Assembly: GCA_016200005.1 (NCBI GenBank)
Contig: JACQFP010000050.1
Span: 1-64,000, forward strand
Source of the DNA: Verrucomicrobiota bacterium
GTDB taxonomy: Bacteria > Verrucomicrobiota > Verrucomicrobiia > Limisphaerales > PALSA-1396
Direction: 5' to 3'
Length of the DNA: 64,000 nucleotides
The stretch's first letter is position 1. Every line of letters starts with the position of its first letter. Made by a program: the position numbers and the translations under genes. This document shows, one piece after another, positions 49,661 to 59,163 of this stretch. The notes below the pieces were generated by a model. The model had not been told where the DNA came from. It saw only the letters and a list, made by a program, of their open reading frames with translations, and ran no database searches.

Positions 49661-49712
49661 CGGCCACCCTCTCCCCATCCGATGGGGAGAGGGACGGGGT
49701 GAGGGGCTTCGG
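49661..49712. repeat. Palindromic repeat CCCTCTCCCCATCCGATGGGG between eboE and eboC
   Basis: A 27-bp near-perfect palindrome at 49667-49693 within a 46-bp unit that matches the repeat inside uvrB (4997-5042) at 44 of 46 positions. A looser relative is at 62220-62320. Confidence 0.95.
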
Positions 49713-49743
49713 TAAATGACTTTCGTTGTGCCGCGCGGTCTAG

Positions 49744-50919
49744 TCATTGGTTGGCCAGTCCCCGCTCGGCGAGACGTTGTAATGTCCATTCGTATTCCGC
49801 CACGAGTTGATCGACCACGCTGCGGTCCTTCAATTCCGGCGGTAGCACTTCCCAGGTGTAAGTTTCCATTTCGAGATGCGAGCACAGCGCCGGGTTCCAC
49901 TGCAACAAATCAAGGATGCCTAGAACGTGATCCGATGTGGTTTCGTACCACGTCGATGCTGGCGCGTGCAGAGGAATGTGAAAATGAATCCGCCACTCGG
50001 TCGCTTCCGGATTTTCAATTTCATATTGCGGACTGAGCGCGTCGCCGAGGTCGCGAAAAATATTCAACGTCCCGTCCGGATTGCACACGACGACCTGGTG
50101 CAGATAAATGTCGTCGGCAAAGGCGGCGAGCGCCTGACGGACTTCCTGCGTGGGGCGCACCTTCAACGCCGAACTGAGATGGAGTTTGCTGATCTTGATG
50201 TTGTGTTGTCGGAACAATGCGATGGCATTACGCGGCTCTTCAAATTCAACGGCGAGATGACAGGTGTCGTAGTTGACGCCGAGATGTTCATCAATTCGCG
50301 GATCGTGTCGATGCTCGGCGCGCAGTCGGTCGAAGAACTGAACGGTTTCACCGCTGGTTTCCAGCAGACAAAGGGGTTCCGGCTCCAGACCGAGATGCAA
50401 TTTGCGTCCGGTTTGTTTGCTGACGCGGGCGATGTGCTCGATACAGTGCCAGAGATTGTCCCGAATCATCTTCAACTCTTCGGGAATCGTGACGAACCCT
50501 TTGAACGACGCAGGCACGGTGCTGACGCTGCCTTCGACGCCCATCGGCACCAATTGAGACAGCAGGTCAAACAGCAGCTTCGTGTAATCCAATCTTTCCG
50601 GCGTCGTCCAGTCCGGCTTATAGACCTGTTCCTTGACGCGCGTCCCATGAAACCGGCCAAAAGGAAATCCGTTGATGGTGAAAACGTAGCAACGGTTCTG
50701 GTCGAGCCATTTTTTGAACGCCAGCAACGTGGCGCGTTCGCTCAACTCCTGCGCCGCCTGGTTGCTCAAGCGCAGCCCGATGGCATACGGCTGGTCGGGA
50801 CAAACCCTTTGCTTCACGGCCAGCGTGTGCGTCTGGAGCGATTCAAATGTCTCCTGCCAGGTCTCGCCACGATGAATGTTCGTGCAATAGGCGAGATGCA
50901 GGCCGTGGTTCAGTTTCAT
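49744..50919 (-). CDS. eboE: Metabolite traffic protein EboE (TIM-barrel)
   Basis: 391 residues, the usual length of EboE. The N-terminus MKLNHGLHLAYCTNIHRGET is highly typical, followed by a xylose-isomerase-like TIM barrel: VFTINGFPFGRFHGTRVKEQ, HLGLEPEPLCLLETSGETVQ, LGVNYDTCHLAVEFEEP and HFHIPLHAPASTWYETTSDH with several His/Glu/Asp metal ligands. Ebo proteins are linked to movement of secondary metabolites such as scytonemin precursors to the periplasm; the substrate here is unknown. Followed 124 bp later by eboC, with a palindromic repeat in the gap. Confidence 0.85.
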   Translation of the reverse strand: MKLNHGLHLAYCTNIHRGETWQETFESLQTHTLAVKQRVCPDQPYAIGLRLSNQAAQELSERATLLAFKKWLDQNRCYVFTINGFPFGRFHGTRVKEQVYKPDWTTPERLDYTKLLFDLLSQLVPMGVEGSVSTVPASFKGFVTIPEELKMIRDNLWHCIEHIARVSKQTGRKLHLGLEPEPLCLLETSGETVQFFDRLRAEHRHDPRIDEHLGVNYDTCHLAVEFEEPRNAIALFRQHNIKISKLHLSSALKVRPTQEVRQALAAFADDIYLHQVVVCNPDGTLNIFRDLGDALSPQYEIENPEATEWRIHFHIPLHAPASTWYETTSDHVLGILDLLQWNPALCSHLEMETYTWEVLPPELKDRSVVDQLVAEYEWTLQRLAERGLANQ

Positions 50920-51015
50920 CGGATGCCACGCAATATAACGCGCCGCCGTCGAAACTGGAAAGCGGGAAAAATGCGTTGGGAAGATTGAGCATCCAGATGA
51001 AGCCGGTGCTTCCCG

Positions 51016-52233
51016 TCAAAGCTGATCAATCGCCAGCACGCGCAGCATTTCTTCGAGGGTAGTCTGGCCTTTGATTACGCGGCGCAGGCCGTTTTGCCAG
51101 AGCGTTTGCATGCCTTGGGCGGTAATGACTTCCTGGAGAGAGCGCGTCGGCAATTTTTTCAAGATGGCGTCACGCACGACTTCGTTGACGACGAGCAGTT
51201 CCGTCACCGCAATGCGCCCGGAGTAACCGGTTTGCAGACATTGGTCGCAGCCGGCGCCGCGACTGAACTGCGCCGATTCGATAACCTCCGCTGGTAACAC
51301 GGCCAGCGAACTTGGCTCAGGCTGATACGGCTGGGCGCAGTTCGGACAGTTCATGCGTACCAGACGCAAGCCGAGCACCCCGGCAATGCTCGAAGCAAGC
51401 AGGAACGGTTCGATGTCCATGTTGATTAACCGCGCAAACACGCCGGCGGCAATGCCGCTGTGAATGGTGCTGATGACAAGATGGCCGGTCAGTCCGGCTT
51501 GCACCGCGATGGCGGCGGTTTCCGCGTCGCGGATTTCACCGACCATGATGACTTGCGGGTCTTGTCGCATCAACGAGCGGAGCGCGACGGGATAAGTGAA
51601 ATTCTGCGCGGGTTTCACCTGCGCCTGACTGATCATCGGCAGGTTGAATTCCACCGGGTCTTCCACGGTGGCGATGCTGATGGTGGAGCCGTGCTTTTGA
51701 ACGAGGTGGTAAAGCGCTGCATAGATCGACGTGGTTTTTCCCGAACCGGTCGGCCCGGTCAACAGGATCAATCCGCTTGGTCGCGAGAGCAGTTGCAACA
51801 ACGTTTTCAACGTCTCTTCCTCAAAGCCGAGGGCGTGGAGGTCGAAACTCCGATTGCTGGGATCAAAAATCCGCACGACAATTTTCTCACCACGCACGGT
51901 CGGGAACACCGAGATGCGCAACTCCACGCCGCCGAGGTCGGGGTCGGCGGGCGCGTGACCTTCCTGCGGCAAACCAGTTTGGTAGGTCACGAGGTTGGCC
52001 ATGACCTTGAAGCGACCGGCGACTTTTTCCATTAGATCAAGCGGCAGATGAATCAGTTCGCTGAGCACGCCGTTGAGCCGGATGCGCACGCAGAGCGACG
52101 TTTCCCACGGCTCAATGTGGATGTCGCTGGCTCCGGCTTTGATGGCGTCGGCCACGATGTGGTTGACGAGCGTGCCGATTTCGATGCTCTCAACTGTTTC
52201 GCTGGCCTGGAGATATGATGCGGTTTGGCTCAC
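51016..52233 (-). CDS. GspE/PilB-type secretion ATPase
   Basis: 405 residues: the C-terminal two-thirds of a typical GspE (N1 domain absent), similar to short PilT/GspE hybrids. Motifs: GASDIHIEPWE (Asp box), Walker A LLTGPTGSGKTTSIYAALYH (~157-176), ATVEDPVEFNLPMISQAQV, Walker B VIMVGEIRDAETAAIAVQAG, His box TGHLVISTIHS, and a tetracysteine zinc site CPNC (~290) plus CDQC (~325). It energises pseudopilus assembly in type II secretion or a type IV pilus. The gspAB-like pair ~9 kb away supports the T2SS reading. Confidence 0.9.
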   Translation of the reverse strand: MSQTASYLQASETVESIEIGTLVNHIVADAIKAGASDIHIEPWETSLCVRIRLNGVLSELIHLPLDLMEKVAGRFKVMANLVTYQTGLPQEGHAPADPDLGGVELRISVFPTVRGEKIVVRIFDPSNRSFDLHALGFEEETLKTLLQLLSRPSGLILLTGPTGSGKTTSIYAALYHLVQKHGSTISIATVEDPVEFNLPMISQAQVKPAQNFTYPVALRSLMRQDPQVIMVGEIRDAETAAIAVQAGLTGHLVISTIHSGIAAGVFARLINMDIEPFLLASSIAGVLGLRLVRMNCPNCAQPYQPEPSSLAVLPAEVIESAQFSRGAGCDQCLQTGYSGRIAVTELLVVNEVVRDAILKKLPTRSLQEVITAQGMQTLWQNGLRRVIKGQTTLEEMLRVLAIDQL

Positions 52234-52429
52234 GATATTGCGCTATGACTGATTGATTGCCTGATTGGTAGGTTTTCTCCCGCGTCTTGTCAGCAAGAAA
52301 CTGCCGGTTTCTTGGCTAAAAACAGGTGTTTTGCCAGGAAAACGGGTCAAAAACCACTTCCCGATTGACCCGGTGGAAAATGTCCGATATGAACCGGGCA
52401 ACGAGTTTCCCACTAAACGCACAGTCAAC

Positions 52430-53485
52430 ATGCCTTCAACACTTCGTTGCGCGGTCATCGGCACGGGCGCTATTGGCCTCGATCACTTGAACAGTTTTCT
52501 GCACTGTCGTCGCGCCACGGTGGCCGCCATCGCCGAGAGCAGTCCGGAGCGGGCCAAAGAAGCCTCCGAACGTTACAAAATCCCCCGCAGCTATGCCGAT
52601 TACCGGGAACTGCTCGACCAGCCGGACATCGACGCCGTCACCATCGCGCTGCCGAACCATCTGCACGCGCCGGTTGCCATCGAAGCCTTGAAGGCGCGCA
52701 AGCACGTCTTGCTGGAAAAGCCGATGGCGATGAATGCTACCGAAGCTGCCAAGATCATCGACACCGCAAAGAAGATGCGACGCACCCTCATGGTCGGGCA
52801 GAATTTCCGGTTCGATCGCCAGACGCAGATTGCAAAACAATTCATCCAACGTGGCGACTTGGGAGAAATCTATCATGCCCGCGCCTTTTGGATGAGGCGC
52901 AGTGGCATCCCGCGAACGGGTTCCTGGTTTACGCAAAAGAAACTGGCCGGTGGCGGATGCACGGTCGATCTCGGCGTGCACATGCTCGACGCCTGCCTGC
53001 ATCTGATGGAGGATTTCGAGGTGACACGCGTCTCGGCGCAGACCTTCGCCAAGTTCGGCCCGCGCGGTCTCGGAGAATTGGACTGGGGACGGAGTGAAAT
53101 CAATCCCCAAAAACCGTTCGACGTGGACGATTACAGCATCGCCTTGCTCAGATTCAAGAGTGGCAAGACGGTGACGCTCGAAACGAGTTGGGCCGCCAAC
53201 CATCCCAGCGAGGCGCGCGAATACGGTGTTGATTTGCTCGGCACGACCGCCGGGCTTTCTCTCTATCCGGCGCGGCTGTTTCGCAGCGGGCCGTGCGGTT
53301 ATGAGACCATCCAGCTCGCCACGCCGAAAGTGTTGCCGCACGAAGACCGCATCCAGCATTTCATCAACTGCGCGCTCGACGGCAAAAAGCCGCTCGTTCC
53401 AGTCGAGGAATCTTTGAAGGTGCAGGAAATCCTTGATGCGATTTACGAATCGGCGGCCAGCGGTAAAGAGGTAAAGATCGGCTGA
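52430..53485 (+). CDS. Gfo/Idh/MocA-family oxidoreductase
   Basis: ATG 52430 (MPSTLRCAVIGTGAIGLDHL) gives 351 residues; the frame back to 52265 is rejected as it precedes the Rossmann start. NAD(P)-binding GTGAIG, DAVTIALPNHLHAPVAIEAL and the EKP motif HVLLEKPMAMNATEA are clear, then the substrate domain with GGGCTVDLGVHMLDACLHLM containing the catalytic His. Members interconvert sugars, inositols or act on anhydro-sugars; substrate unknown. It stands alone, divergent from the GspE gene. Confidence 0.92.
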   Translation: MPSTLRCAVIGTGAIGLDHLNSFLHCRRATVAAIAESSPERAKEASERYKIPRSYADYRELLDQPDIDAVTIALPNHLHAPVAIEALKARKHVLLEKPMAMNATEAAKIIDTAKKMRRTLMVGQNFRFDRQTQIAKQFIQRGDLGEIYHARAFWMRRSGIPRTGSWFTQKKLAGGGCTVDLGVHMLDACLHLMEDFEVTRVSAQTFAKFGPRGLGELDWGRSEINPQKPFDVDDYSIALLRFKSGKTVTLETSWAANHPSEAREYGVDLLGTTAGLSLYPARLFRSGPCGYETIQLATPKVLPHEDRIQHFINCALDGKKPLVPVEESLKVQEILDAIYESAASGKEVKIG

Positions 53486-53585
53486 TACTTTGCGCCGGCG
53501 ACGTCGGCGAACCGAGATGCGCATTCGCAGTGTTCCTAGCAATGCGGAGGTTGACCCTTCCGCATCGCGTAATAGAATAGTACGT

Positions 53586-53819
53586 ATGACAGAGACTCTG
53601 ACCATTCGATTGCCGAAATCTTTGGCGCGGGATTTTCGAGCCAAGGCCCGTGCCGCCAAGACCAATCCAACCGCCGTCCTGAGACGGGCCGCGGCGGAAT
53701 TCGTGAATACCAAAGGCACGTTGGGGCGAAACGCCATGCAGGAGCACATCCGCGCCCGGGCCGGGACCTGGAACGGCCATTGTCCGGGCGCAGAATTGTT
53801 GCGGAGAACGCGACCATGA
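53586..53819 (+). CDS. Ribbon-helix-helix antitoxin (VapB-like)
   Basis: ATG 53586 gives 77 residues beginning MTETLTIRLPKSLARDFRAK, a ribbon-helix-helix DNA-binding pattern followed by a basic toxin-binding tail (NAMQEHIRARAGTWNGHCPG). The open frame upstream (from 53490) is not used. The TGA stop overlaps the next ATG (ATGA), the usual arrangement for VapBC pairs, so both are made together and the complex should repress its own promoter. Confidence 0.85.
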   Translation: MTETLTIRLPKSLARDFRAKARAAKTNPTAVLRRAAAEFVNTKGTLGRNAMQEHIRARAGTWNGHCPGAELLRRTRP

Positions 53820-54205
53820 TTCTGGTGGACACTTCGGTGATCGTGGCCTGGTTGGACGGGACACATAAGCACCATAAAGCCTGCACCGACGCGTTGGACA
53901 CGTGCGCGGCGCGGGACACGCTCGCGGTGAGCAGCGTCACCTATTCGGAATTGGCGTCCGGCGCGCGCACGCGCGAAAGCGTGGACGAGGCATTGCAAGG
54001 TTTTGAGCAGATTGATCTGGATTTCGCTTCTGCCTGGCGCGCTGGTATAGCGTTTCGACAATACCGTTCGGGCAGTGAGGTGAAATCCGTGCTGCCTGAC
54101 TTTTTCATCCGCGCACAGGCAGCGGTTTTGAACCTCCCGCATTTGACCAACGACCGCCGCCGAGTCAAATCCTTCCCGGACGTGGATTTTGAATTCGTTG
54201 ATTAA
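53816..54205 (+). CDS. vapC: PIN-domain toxin VapC
   Basis: 129 residues from ATG 53816 (MILVDTSVIVAWLDGTHKHH). The four acidic PIN positions are visible: D5, E in VTYSELASGAR, D in SVLPDFFIRAQAAV, D in NLPHLTNDRRRVKSFPDVDF. VapC toxins cleave specific tRNA or rRNA. Coupled to the antitoxin by an ATGA overlap. It is the second toxin-antitoxin module in the window. Confidence 0.92.
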   Translation: MILVDTSVIVAWLDGTHKHHKACTDALDTCAARDTLAVSSVTYSELASGARTRESVDEALQGFEQIDLDFASAWRAGIAFRQYRSGSEVKSVLPDFFIRAQAAVLNLPHLTNDRRRVKSFPDVDFEFVD

Positions 54206-54314
54206 ACTGGTGTCGTCGCAACAAACGATCTTCCCGCTAATTGCTCCGCCTCTAAACAAGCCACGTCAAAAGTGATGGATTTTTCCCCCGTCTCATCGGT
54301 TAATCAACCTTGCC

Positions 54315-56414
54315 ATGATTTCCGTCGTTGAACCTCAACCCGCCGGCATCGAGCTTGTCTCGCAGGTCGAGGAGATTTTTTCGCCCACAGGCTTGCTTTC
54401 CAAAGCGAGCAACTTTGAGTATCGGCCGCAACAACAGCAGATGGCGGTGGCCGTCGCCAAGGCGCTCGAAAATGGGGAGCATCTGGCCGTTGAAGCCGGC
54501 ACGGGCGTCGGCAAGAGCCTCGCCTATCTCGTGCCAGCCATTTTGTTTGCGGTCGCTCGCAACAAAAAGGCGGTCGTCTCCACGCACACCATCAATCTCC
54601 AGGAGCAACTGACGGAAAAAGACCTGCCGATGCTGGCGCAAATCCTGCCGGTCAAATTCAACTTCACCATGCTGAAAGGACGAGCGAATTATCTTTGCTC
54701 GCGCCGGCTGCTCAAGGCCATGCAGCAGGCGGACAACCTGTTCACTTCGCCCGAAGCGCAGGAGCTTCAGCGCATTTACGAATGGTCCAAAACGACCACC
54801 GACGGAAGTCTCTCCGATTTCGAGATTGAGCCGGACGTGAAAGTGTGGACGCACGTTTGTTCCGAGCGCGGGCTGTGTTCGCCGAAAATCTGCGGTCACC
54901 AGTCCGACTTCGGCAAACAGAACGGCGTCTGCTTTTTTCAGCGCGCGCGCAGCCGGATTCTCGCCGCCAACGTGGTGGTACTCAACCACACGCTGTTTTT
55001 TACGCTGCTGGGCGGCATCGAGGAGGAAGTGGACGGCGGCATCTTGTTCAAGAATGACTTTGTGATCTTCGACGAGGCGCATACGGTGGAGAGCGTCGCC
55101 TCCCGTCACATCGGCCTGAGCGTTTCCAACGCCCAACTGCGCTACACGCTGCAACGGCTCTGGAATCCGCGCACCGAAAAGGGCCTGCTCTCGCTGCTTC
55201 GCAAAGGCGCGGCCGTGAATCTCGTCGCCGATCTTTTGCACGAGGCGGATAATTTTTTTTCGGAGGTCGAAAGCGCTTGCGAGGGGCTGATAAAAATCCG
55301 TCAAGAGAATATCATAGCAGACGAAACGAAATACGCCGCTTCGAAAAAGAACCGTGACTGGAGCGAACTCCGCATCCGCCGACCGGAACTCGTCAAGGAC
55401 AACGTCACGCTGCCGATTCAACGGTTGCGCGAGGCCGTGAGTCAGTTGATCAAGATGAGCGAAGACAAGGACACCGGCCAGGAACTGGTGGAATGCAACC
55501 GCCGGCTGGCCGAGTTGCGTGAAGAAGTGGCTCTGTTTCTCTCTCAGAGCGCGAAGGAACACGTTTACTGGGTCGAGCGCAGCGGCAAAGCGCAAAAAAA
55601 TCTCACGCTCAACGCCGCGCCGATTGATGTTGCTGATTTTTTGCGCCGACGGCTCTTCGGTGCGGACACGTCGATCGTCATGACCAGCGCCACTCTGGCG
55701 ACATCCGCCAATCTCAAATCAGCTTCTCCAAAGGCGCAGGGAGGATTGAACTACTTCGCCCATCGCGTCGGCGCGGAAGCGGCCACGCTGCTCCAGGTCG
55801 GCTCGCCGTTCGATTACGAGCGGCAGATGAAAGTGTTTGTGGCGAATAAGATGCCCGACCCGCGCGATGCCGGTTATCGCGATGCGCTCGTCCATTGGAT
55901 CAAGCATTTCGTGAAGACGACCCACGGCAAGGCCTTTGTGCTTTTTACGAATTTCAAGTTGATGCAGGAAGTCGGCGAGCGGATGCAGCCGTTCTTCGAC
56001 GAGCTGGGCCTGAAATGTTTTGTGCAAGGCACCGGCACGCCCCGTTCGTTGATGCTGGAAAAATTCAAAGACGACGTGGACTCCGTACTCTTCGGCACCG
56101 CGAGCTTCTGGCAGGGCGTCGATGTGCCCGGGGAGGCGTTGTCGAATGTGATCATCACGCGACTGCCGTTTGCCGTGCCCGATCATCCATTGATCGAAGC
56201 GCGCATCGAGAGTATCGAGGCGCACGGTGGCAACTCGTTCAACGATTTCTCGCTGCCCGAAGCCATCTTGAAATTTCGTCAAGGCGTCGGGCGACTCATT
56301 CGCACCAAAAGCGACACCGGCATCGTCGTGGTACTGGACAACCGGGTGCTCACCAAAAAATACGGACAGGCGTTCCTCGACGCCTTGCCGAGGTGTCCGT
56401 TGGAAATTGTTTGA
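54315..56414 (+). CDS. DinG/XPD-type ATP-dependent helicase
   Basis: 699 residues. Superfamily 2 helicase of the DinG/YoaA type: Q-motif [16 protein letters not shown], Walker [20 protein letters not shown] (~residues 60-78), four iron-sulfur Cys candidates ([32 protein letters not shown]), DEAH box [20 protein letters not shown], and C-terminal motifs [48 protein letters not shown]. It unwinds damaged or R-loop DNA. ATG 54315 follows an rbs-poor region; the neighbouring genes are unrelated. Confidence 0.92.
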   Translation: MISVVEPQPAGIELVSQVEEIFSPTGLLSKASNFEYRPQQQQMAVAVAKALENGEHLAVEAGTGVGKSLAYLVPAILFAVARNKKAVVSTHTINLQEQLTEKDLPMLAQILPVKFNFTMLKGRANYLCSRRLLKAMQQADNLFTSPEAQELQRIYEWSKTTTDGSLSDFEIEPDVKVWTHVCSERGLCSPKICGHQSDFGKQNGVCFFQRARSRILAANVVVLNHTLFFTLLGGIEEEVDGGILFKNDFVIFDEAHTVESVASRHIGLSVSNAQLRYTLQRLWNPRTEKGLLSLLRKGAAVNLVADLLHEADNFFSEVESACEGLIKIRQENIIADETKYAASKKNRDWSELRIRRPELVKDNVTLPIQRLREAVSQLIKMSEDKDTGQELVECNRRLAELREEVALFLSQSAKEHVYWVERSGKAQKNLTLNAAPIDVADFLRRRLFGADTSIVMTSATLATSANLKSASPKAQGGLNYFAHRVGAEAATLLQVGSPFDYERQMKVFVANKMPDPRDAGYRDALVHWIKHFVKTTHGKAFVLFTNFKLMQEVGERMQPFFDELGLKCFVQGTGTPRSLMLEKFKDDVDSVLFGTASFWQGVDVPGEALSNVIITRLPFAVPDHPLIEARIESIEAHGGNSFNDFSLPEAILKFRQGVGRLIRTKSDTGIVVVLDNRVLTKKYGQAFLDALPRCPLEIV

Positions 56415-56489
56415 GCAGTTGAGGAAGCATCCCTGTGGATGCGAATCGGACGAAGACTCTCGCAGATTCCGTGAGCTGCGTGCGACGTT

Positions 56490-57686
56490 TCACCACACTT
56501 CTACAGGCCCTTTCGGCACGGGGATTTGTTCTCGTTGAACAACGCCCGACTCTTGCATGAAGGAAGCCACCATGGGCGCAGGACGATAGTTTGGTTTCAG
56601 CTCGCCATTGTCGTCGAGGAACTGCTGGCGCCAGCGGAGATAGTTTTCAAGGAGGCCGTGGAACTCAGCTTTCGTTGAAACCTGCACCGCGCGTTTGTTG
56701 AATTCGTTGGCCGGGCCGAACCGCTTCGCGTACCACGGCGCGACTTTGCGGAACATCCGGCAACCGAGTTCTTCCCCGAACACTTCGACCATGAGGTCAA
56801 GATGCCGGCACATCACACGCACGCGCTCATCGAAACTCGGCTCCGGCAAGACTTCGCCGGTTGTGGTGGTAGGGCGCGTCACTCCGTGCGCGCCGTCATT
56901 GGCGCTTGGACGAGCGGCGGGCAACGGAGTGCCCGCCCTACCAGTTCCGCTCGCCTGCAAGTAATGCAGCGTCCGTTTGAAAATCCACGGATCATAAAAC
57001 GCGCCACGTCCGATGCTCACGCCCGCGCAGCCCGTCTCGTCCAACATCCGCTTGGCCGCTTGCGGCGTCGTCACGTCGCCGTTGCCGATGACCGGAATTC
57101 CTTTCACGACCTGCACCACGGCGCGAATGCCCGCCAGGTTCACGCGACCGCCAAATCCCTGTTCGCGCGTCCGGCCATGAACAAAGATTGCCGCCACGCC
57201 GACATCTTCCAATGTGCGAGCCAGATCAGGCGCTGTCAGATTCTGCTCATCCCAGCCGAGCCGCATCTTGGCGGTCACAGGAATTTTGACCGCCTCCACC
57301 ATGCCGCGCACCAGTCTGGCGGTTTTCTCCAGTTCCGTCATCATCGCCGAGCCGCCGCCGACCCGGCAGACTTTGCGGACCGGACAACCCATGTTGATGT
57401 CCACCGCCGCCAGGCCGATGGATTCGAGGTACACCGCGGCATCCCGCATTTCTTCAGGAACAGAGCCGAACAATTGCACCGCCAATGGCCGGTCCGCCGG
57501 AGAACTTTCAATCAGCTTCAGCGCCTTGGCTTTCTTTTCGAGCAACGACCGCGCGTTTACCAGATCGGTTGTCGCCAGGTCCAATCCGCCAATCTCACGA
57601 AGCGTGAGGCGAAATGGCAAATTCGTGTAACCCGCCAGTGGCGACAGGAACAAATTCGATTTCAATGTCAGCGATCCGATTTGCAT
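56490..57686 (-). CDS. dusB: tRNA-dihydrouridine synthase with an in-frame repeat insertion
   Basis: FMN-dependent reduction of tRNA uridines. 398 residues versus ~330-350 normally. Motifs: FLSPLAGYTNLPFRLTLREI, VDINMGCPVRKVCRVGGGSA with catalytic Cys, VTAKMRLGWDEQ, IFVHGRTREQGFGG, VIGNGDVTTPQAAKRMLDET, and GVSIGRGAFYDPWIFKRTLH. Part of the excess is a 71-bp palindromic repeat (56873-56943) encoding ~25 residues (TGRAGTPLPAARPSANDGAH) just after the FMN-phosphate region at residues ~248-271, followed by the normal helical domain. The assignment to the DusB type over other Dus types is tentative. Confidence 0.9.
   Translation of the reverse strand: MQIGSLTLKSNLFLSPLAGYTNLPFRLTLREIGGLDLATTDLVNARSLLEKKAKALKLIESSPADRPLAVQLFGSVPEEMRDAAVYLESIGLAAVDINMGCPVRKVCRVGGGSAMMTELEKTARLVRGMVEAVKIPVTAKMRLGWDEQNLTAPDLARTLEDVGVAAIFVHGRTREQGFGGRVNLAGIRAVVQVVKGIPVIGNGDVTTPQAAKRMLDETGCAGVSIGRGAFYDPWIFKRTLHYLQASGTGRAGTPLPAARPSANDGAHGVTRPTTTTGEVLPEPSFDERVRVMCRHLDLMVEVFGEELGCRMFRKVAPWYAKRFGPANEFNKRAVQVSTKAEFHGLLENYLRWRQQFLDDNGELKPNYRPAPMVASFMQESGVVQREQIPVPKGPVEVW
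56873..56943. repeat. GGTAGGGCG..CACTCCGT palindromic repeat inside dusB
   Basis: Arms 56873-56892 and 56925-56943 are complementary at about 19 of 20 positions. The element is read through in frame in the tRNA-dihydrouridine synthase gene. Confidence 0.93.
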
Positions 57687-58055
57687 TCAGTCACAAACCA
57701 TAGCAGAACGCTCAAACTCAACAAACAGGAATAACTTGGTGACCAGTCAGCCTCTCGACGGAAGGTCAGCCATTTGCGGGCTGGAGCGGGGCAAGCTACC
57801 GCCGCTGGCCCGTCTGTGCTGAACCCAAGCCGCGGGCGGCCCGGTGAGTCGCAGCCCGGCGAGGAGGGCAGAGGCGAAACTTGTGAAAGAGTGTGGTGCG
57901 GGGCTGACGGAGAGGCCGGTTTGTTGAATCGATATCGCTAACTGGGCTGCTGTCCGTCGCGAAGCCAAGCTCCTGTGGCGTTCATCAGCAGTCGAAAGAA
58001 GTTGCGCTTCTCCGCGTGGATATGAACTCGGTTTATTGGAGCCCCACCCTCCCAC
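57687..58055. other. Intergenic region without a supported gene
   Basis: About 370 bp between dusB and the esterase. A 102-codon minus-strand frame (57747-58055) exists but its Ser/Pro/Arg-rich product has no domain, signal or ribosome-binding site. I see no tRNA, terminator or strong palindrome; dusB and the esterase gene are both on the minus strand, so a dusB promoter should lie near 57690-57750. Confidence 0.5.
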
Positions 58056-59039
58056 TCAAATCGATCTCCGCAGATTCTTGTCAAAGAAATCGGCAATCAT
58101 CTGGATGAGTTCGGGGTGACTCGGACTCAACTCGCCGCCCGCTGGAACGAAACCGTGTCCCGCGTTTTTCACGACGACGAGCGTGGCCGGCACGCCCGCC
58201 TCCTTCAGCCGTTCGAGAAGTCGTTTCGACTGATCCAGCGCCACGACCTTGTCCTGGTCGCCGTGCAGAATCAGAAACGGCGGGTCGTCCCTGGAAACAT
58301 AACTCACCGGGCTGGCGCGCTTCAGCATCTCATCCTTGTCCGAAGTGGCTCCGAAAACTTCCTGGGCAATCTTCGGGTTTCCGCGACCAACGCCAATCGT
58401 CAAGTCCGCCGGGCCGAACATGTCCACGACCGCCTGGACGCGGCTGGATTGATCGGCATGACCGCTGTTGCCCTCGAAGCCGGCACTGGCATCCGCAGTT
58501 CCGAGCAGCGCGACCAAATGTCCTCCCGCGCTGCCACCCCAAACTCCGATGCGTTTGGGATCGAGATGATATTTGTCGGCATTGGCGCGCAGAAAACGAA
58601 CGGCGCATTTGGCATCTTCAATCTGCGCCGGGAACTTGAATTCCGGTGCAAGCCGATAGTTAATGGACGCCACGAGATAGCCACGCTTCACTAACTCGGG
58701 AATTGCCATTGCACCGGCGCCAGCGGCTTTGTCGCCCGCCCGCCAACCGCCGCCGTGGACATACATCGCGACCGGCAAGGCTTTGCCATCGGTTTTCTTC
58801 GGGAAGTAAAGATCCATTTTCAATTCCACTGCTCCCGCTCTACCGTACGTGACATCACGGTCGATTGTTTCCGCGGCGTCACTCAGGCCGGGAAGCACGG
58901 GAGCGGCCCTGACCGGTTGTGGTCTTCTCGTCGGGGCGGCGTCGGGAGTTTTGGGTGGATCTGCACCAACGGCGACCGACGTCAACGCGAGCGTTGTCAG
59001 TAGGCCGACGAGCTTCAACACCAGCTTGAGGATTTTCAT
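58056..59039 (-). CDS. Secreted alpha/beta-hydrolase (esterase/lipase-like)
   Basis: ATG 59039 gives 327 residues with a signal peptide (MKILKLVLKLVGLLTTLALT SVAVGA-type); the open frame to 59123 is not used. Hormone-sensitive-lipase-like motifs: oxyanion YVHGGGWRAGD, nucleophile GVWGGSAGGHLVALLG, acid LILHGDQDKVVALDQSK and His VVKNAGHGFVPAGGE. Such proteins hydrolyse acetyl- or feruloyl-esters of plant polysaccharides, or small esters. Extracytoplasmic by its signal peptide. Confidence 0.88.
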   Translation of the reverse strand: MKILKLVLKLVGLLTTLALTSVAVGADPPKTPDAAPTRRPQPVRAAPVLPGLSDAAETIDRDVTYGRAGAVELKMDLYFPKKTDGKALPVAMYVHGGGWRAGDKAAGAGAMAIPELVKRGYLVASINYRLAPEFKFPAQIEDAKCAVRFLRANADKYHLDPKRIGVWGGSAGGHLVALLGTADASAGFEGNSGHADQSSRVQAVVDMFGPADLTIGVGRGNPKIAQEVFGATSDKDEMLKRASPVSYVSRDDPPFLILHGDQDKVVALDQSKRLLERLKEAGVPATLVVVKNAGHGFVPAGGELSPSHPELIQMIADFFDKNLRRSI

Positions 59040-59163
59040 AGGGAGTGTTCCAGTTGAATTATTTCGCACGAGCGTTGGTTCGGTTAGAAAGACGGTTGGT
59101 GCCCAGACGACATTACAAATCATATCCGTAGGTGCAAGGGAATACTGCTATCACCAAAGGCGG

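Noticed and set aside
52436-54259. 607-codon minus-strand frame opposite the oxidoreductase and VapBC genes
   Set aside because: Spans three well-supported plus-strand genes; composition is typical of high-GC antisense frames.
54300-55595. 431-codon minus-strand frame opposite the DinG-like gene
   Set aside because: Antisense shadow; all helicase motifs are on the plus strand.
57780-57900. Possible palindromic repeat in the dusB-esterase gap
   Set aside because: GC-rich short complementarities only; no long arms comparable with the other elements.
57747-58055. 102-codon minus-strand frame between dusB and the esterase
   Set aside because: No domain, signal or ribosome-binding site; Ser/Pro/Arg-rich composition suggests non-coding DNA.
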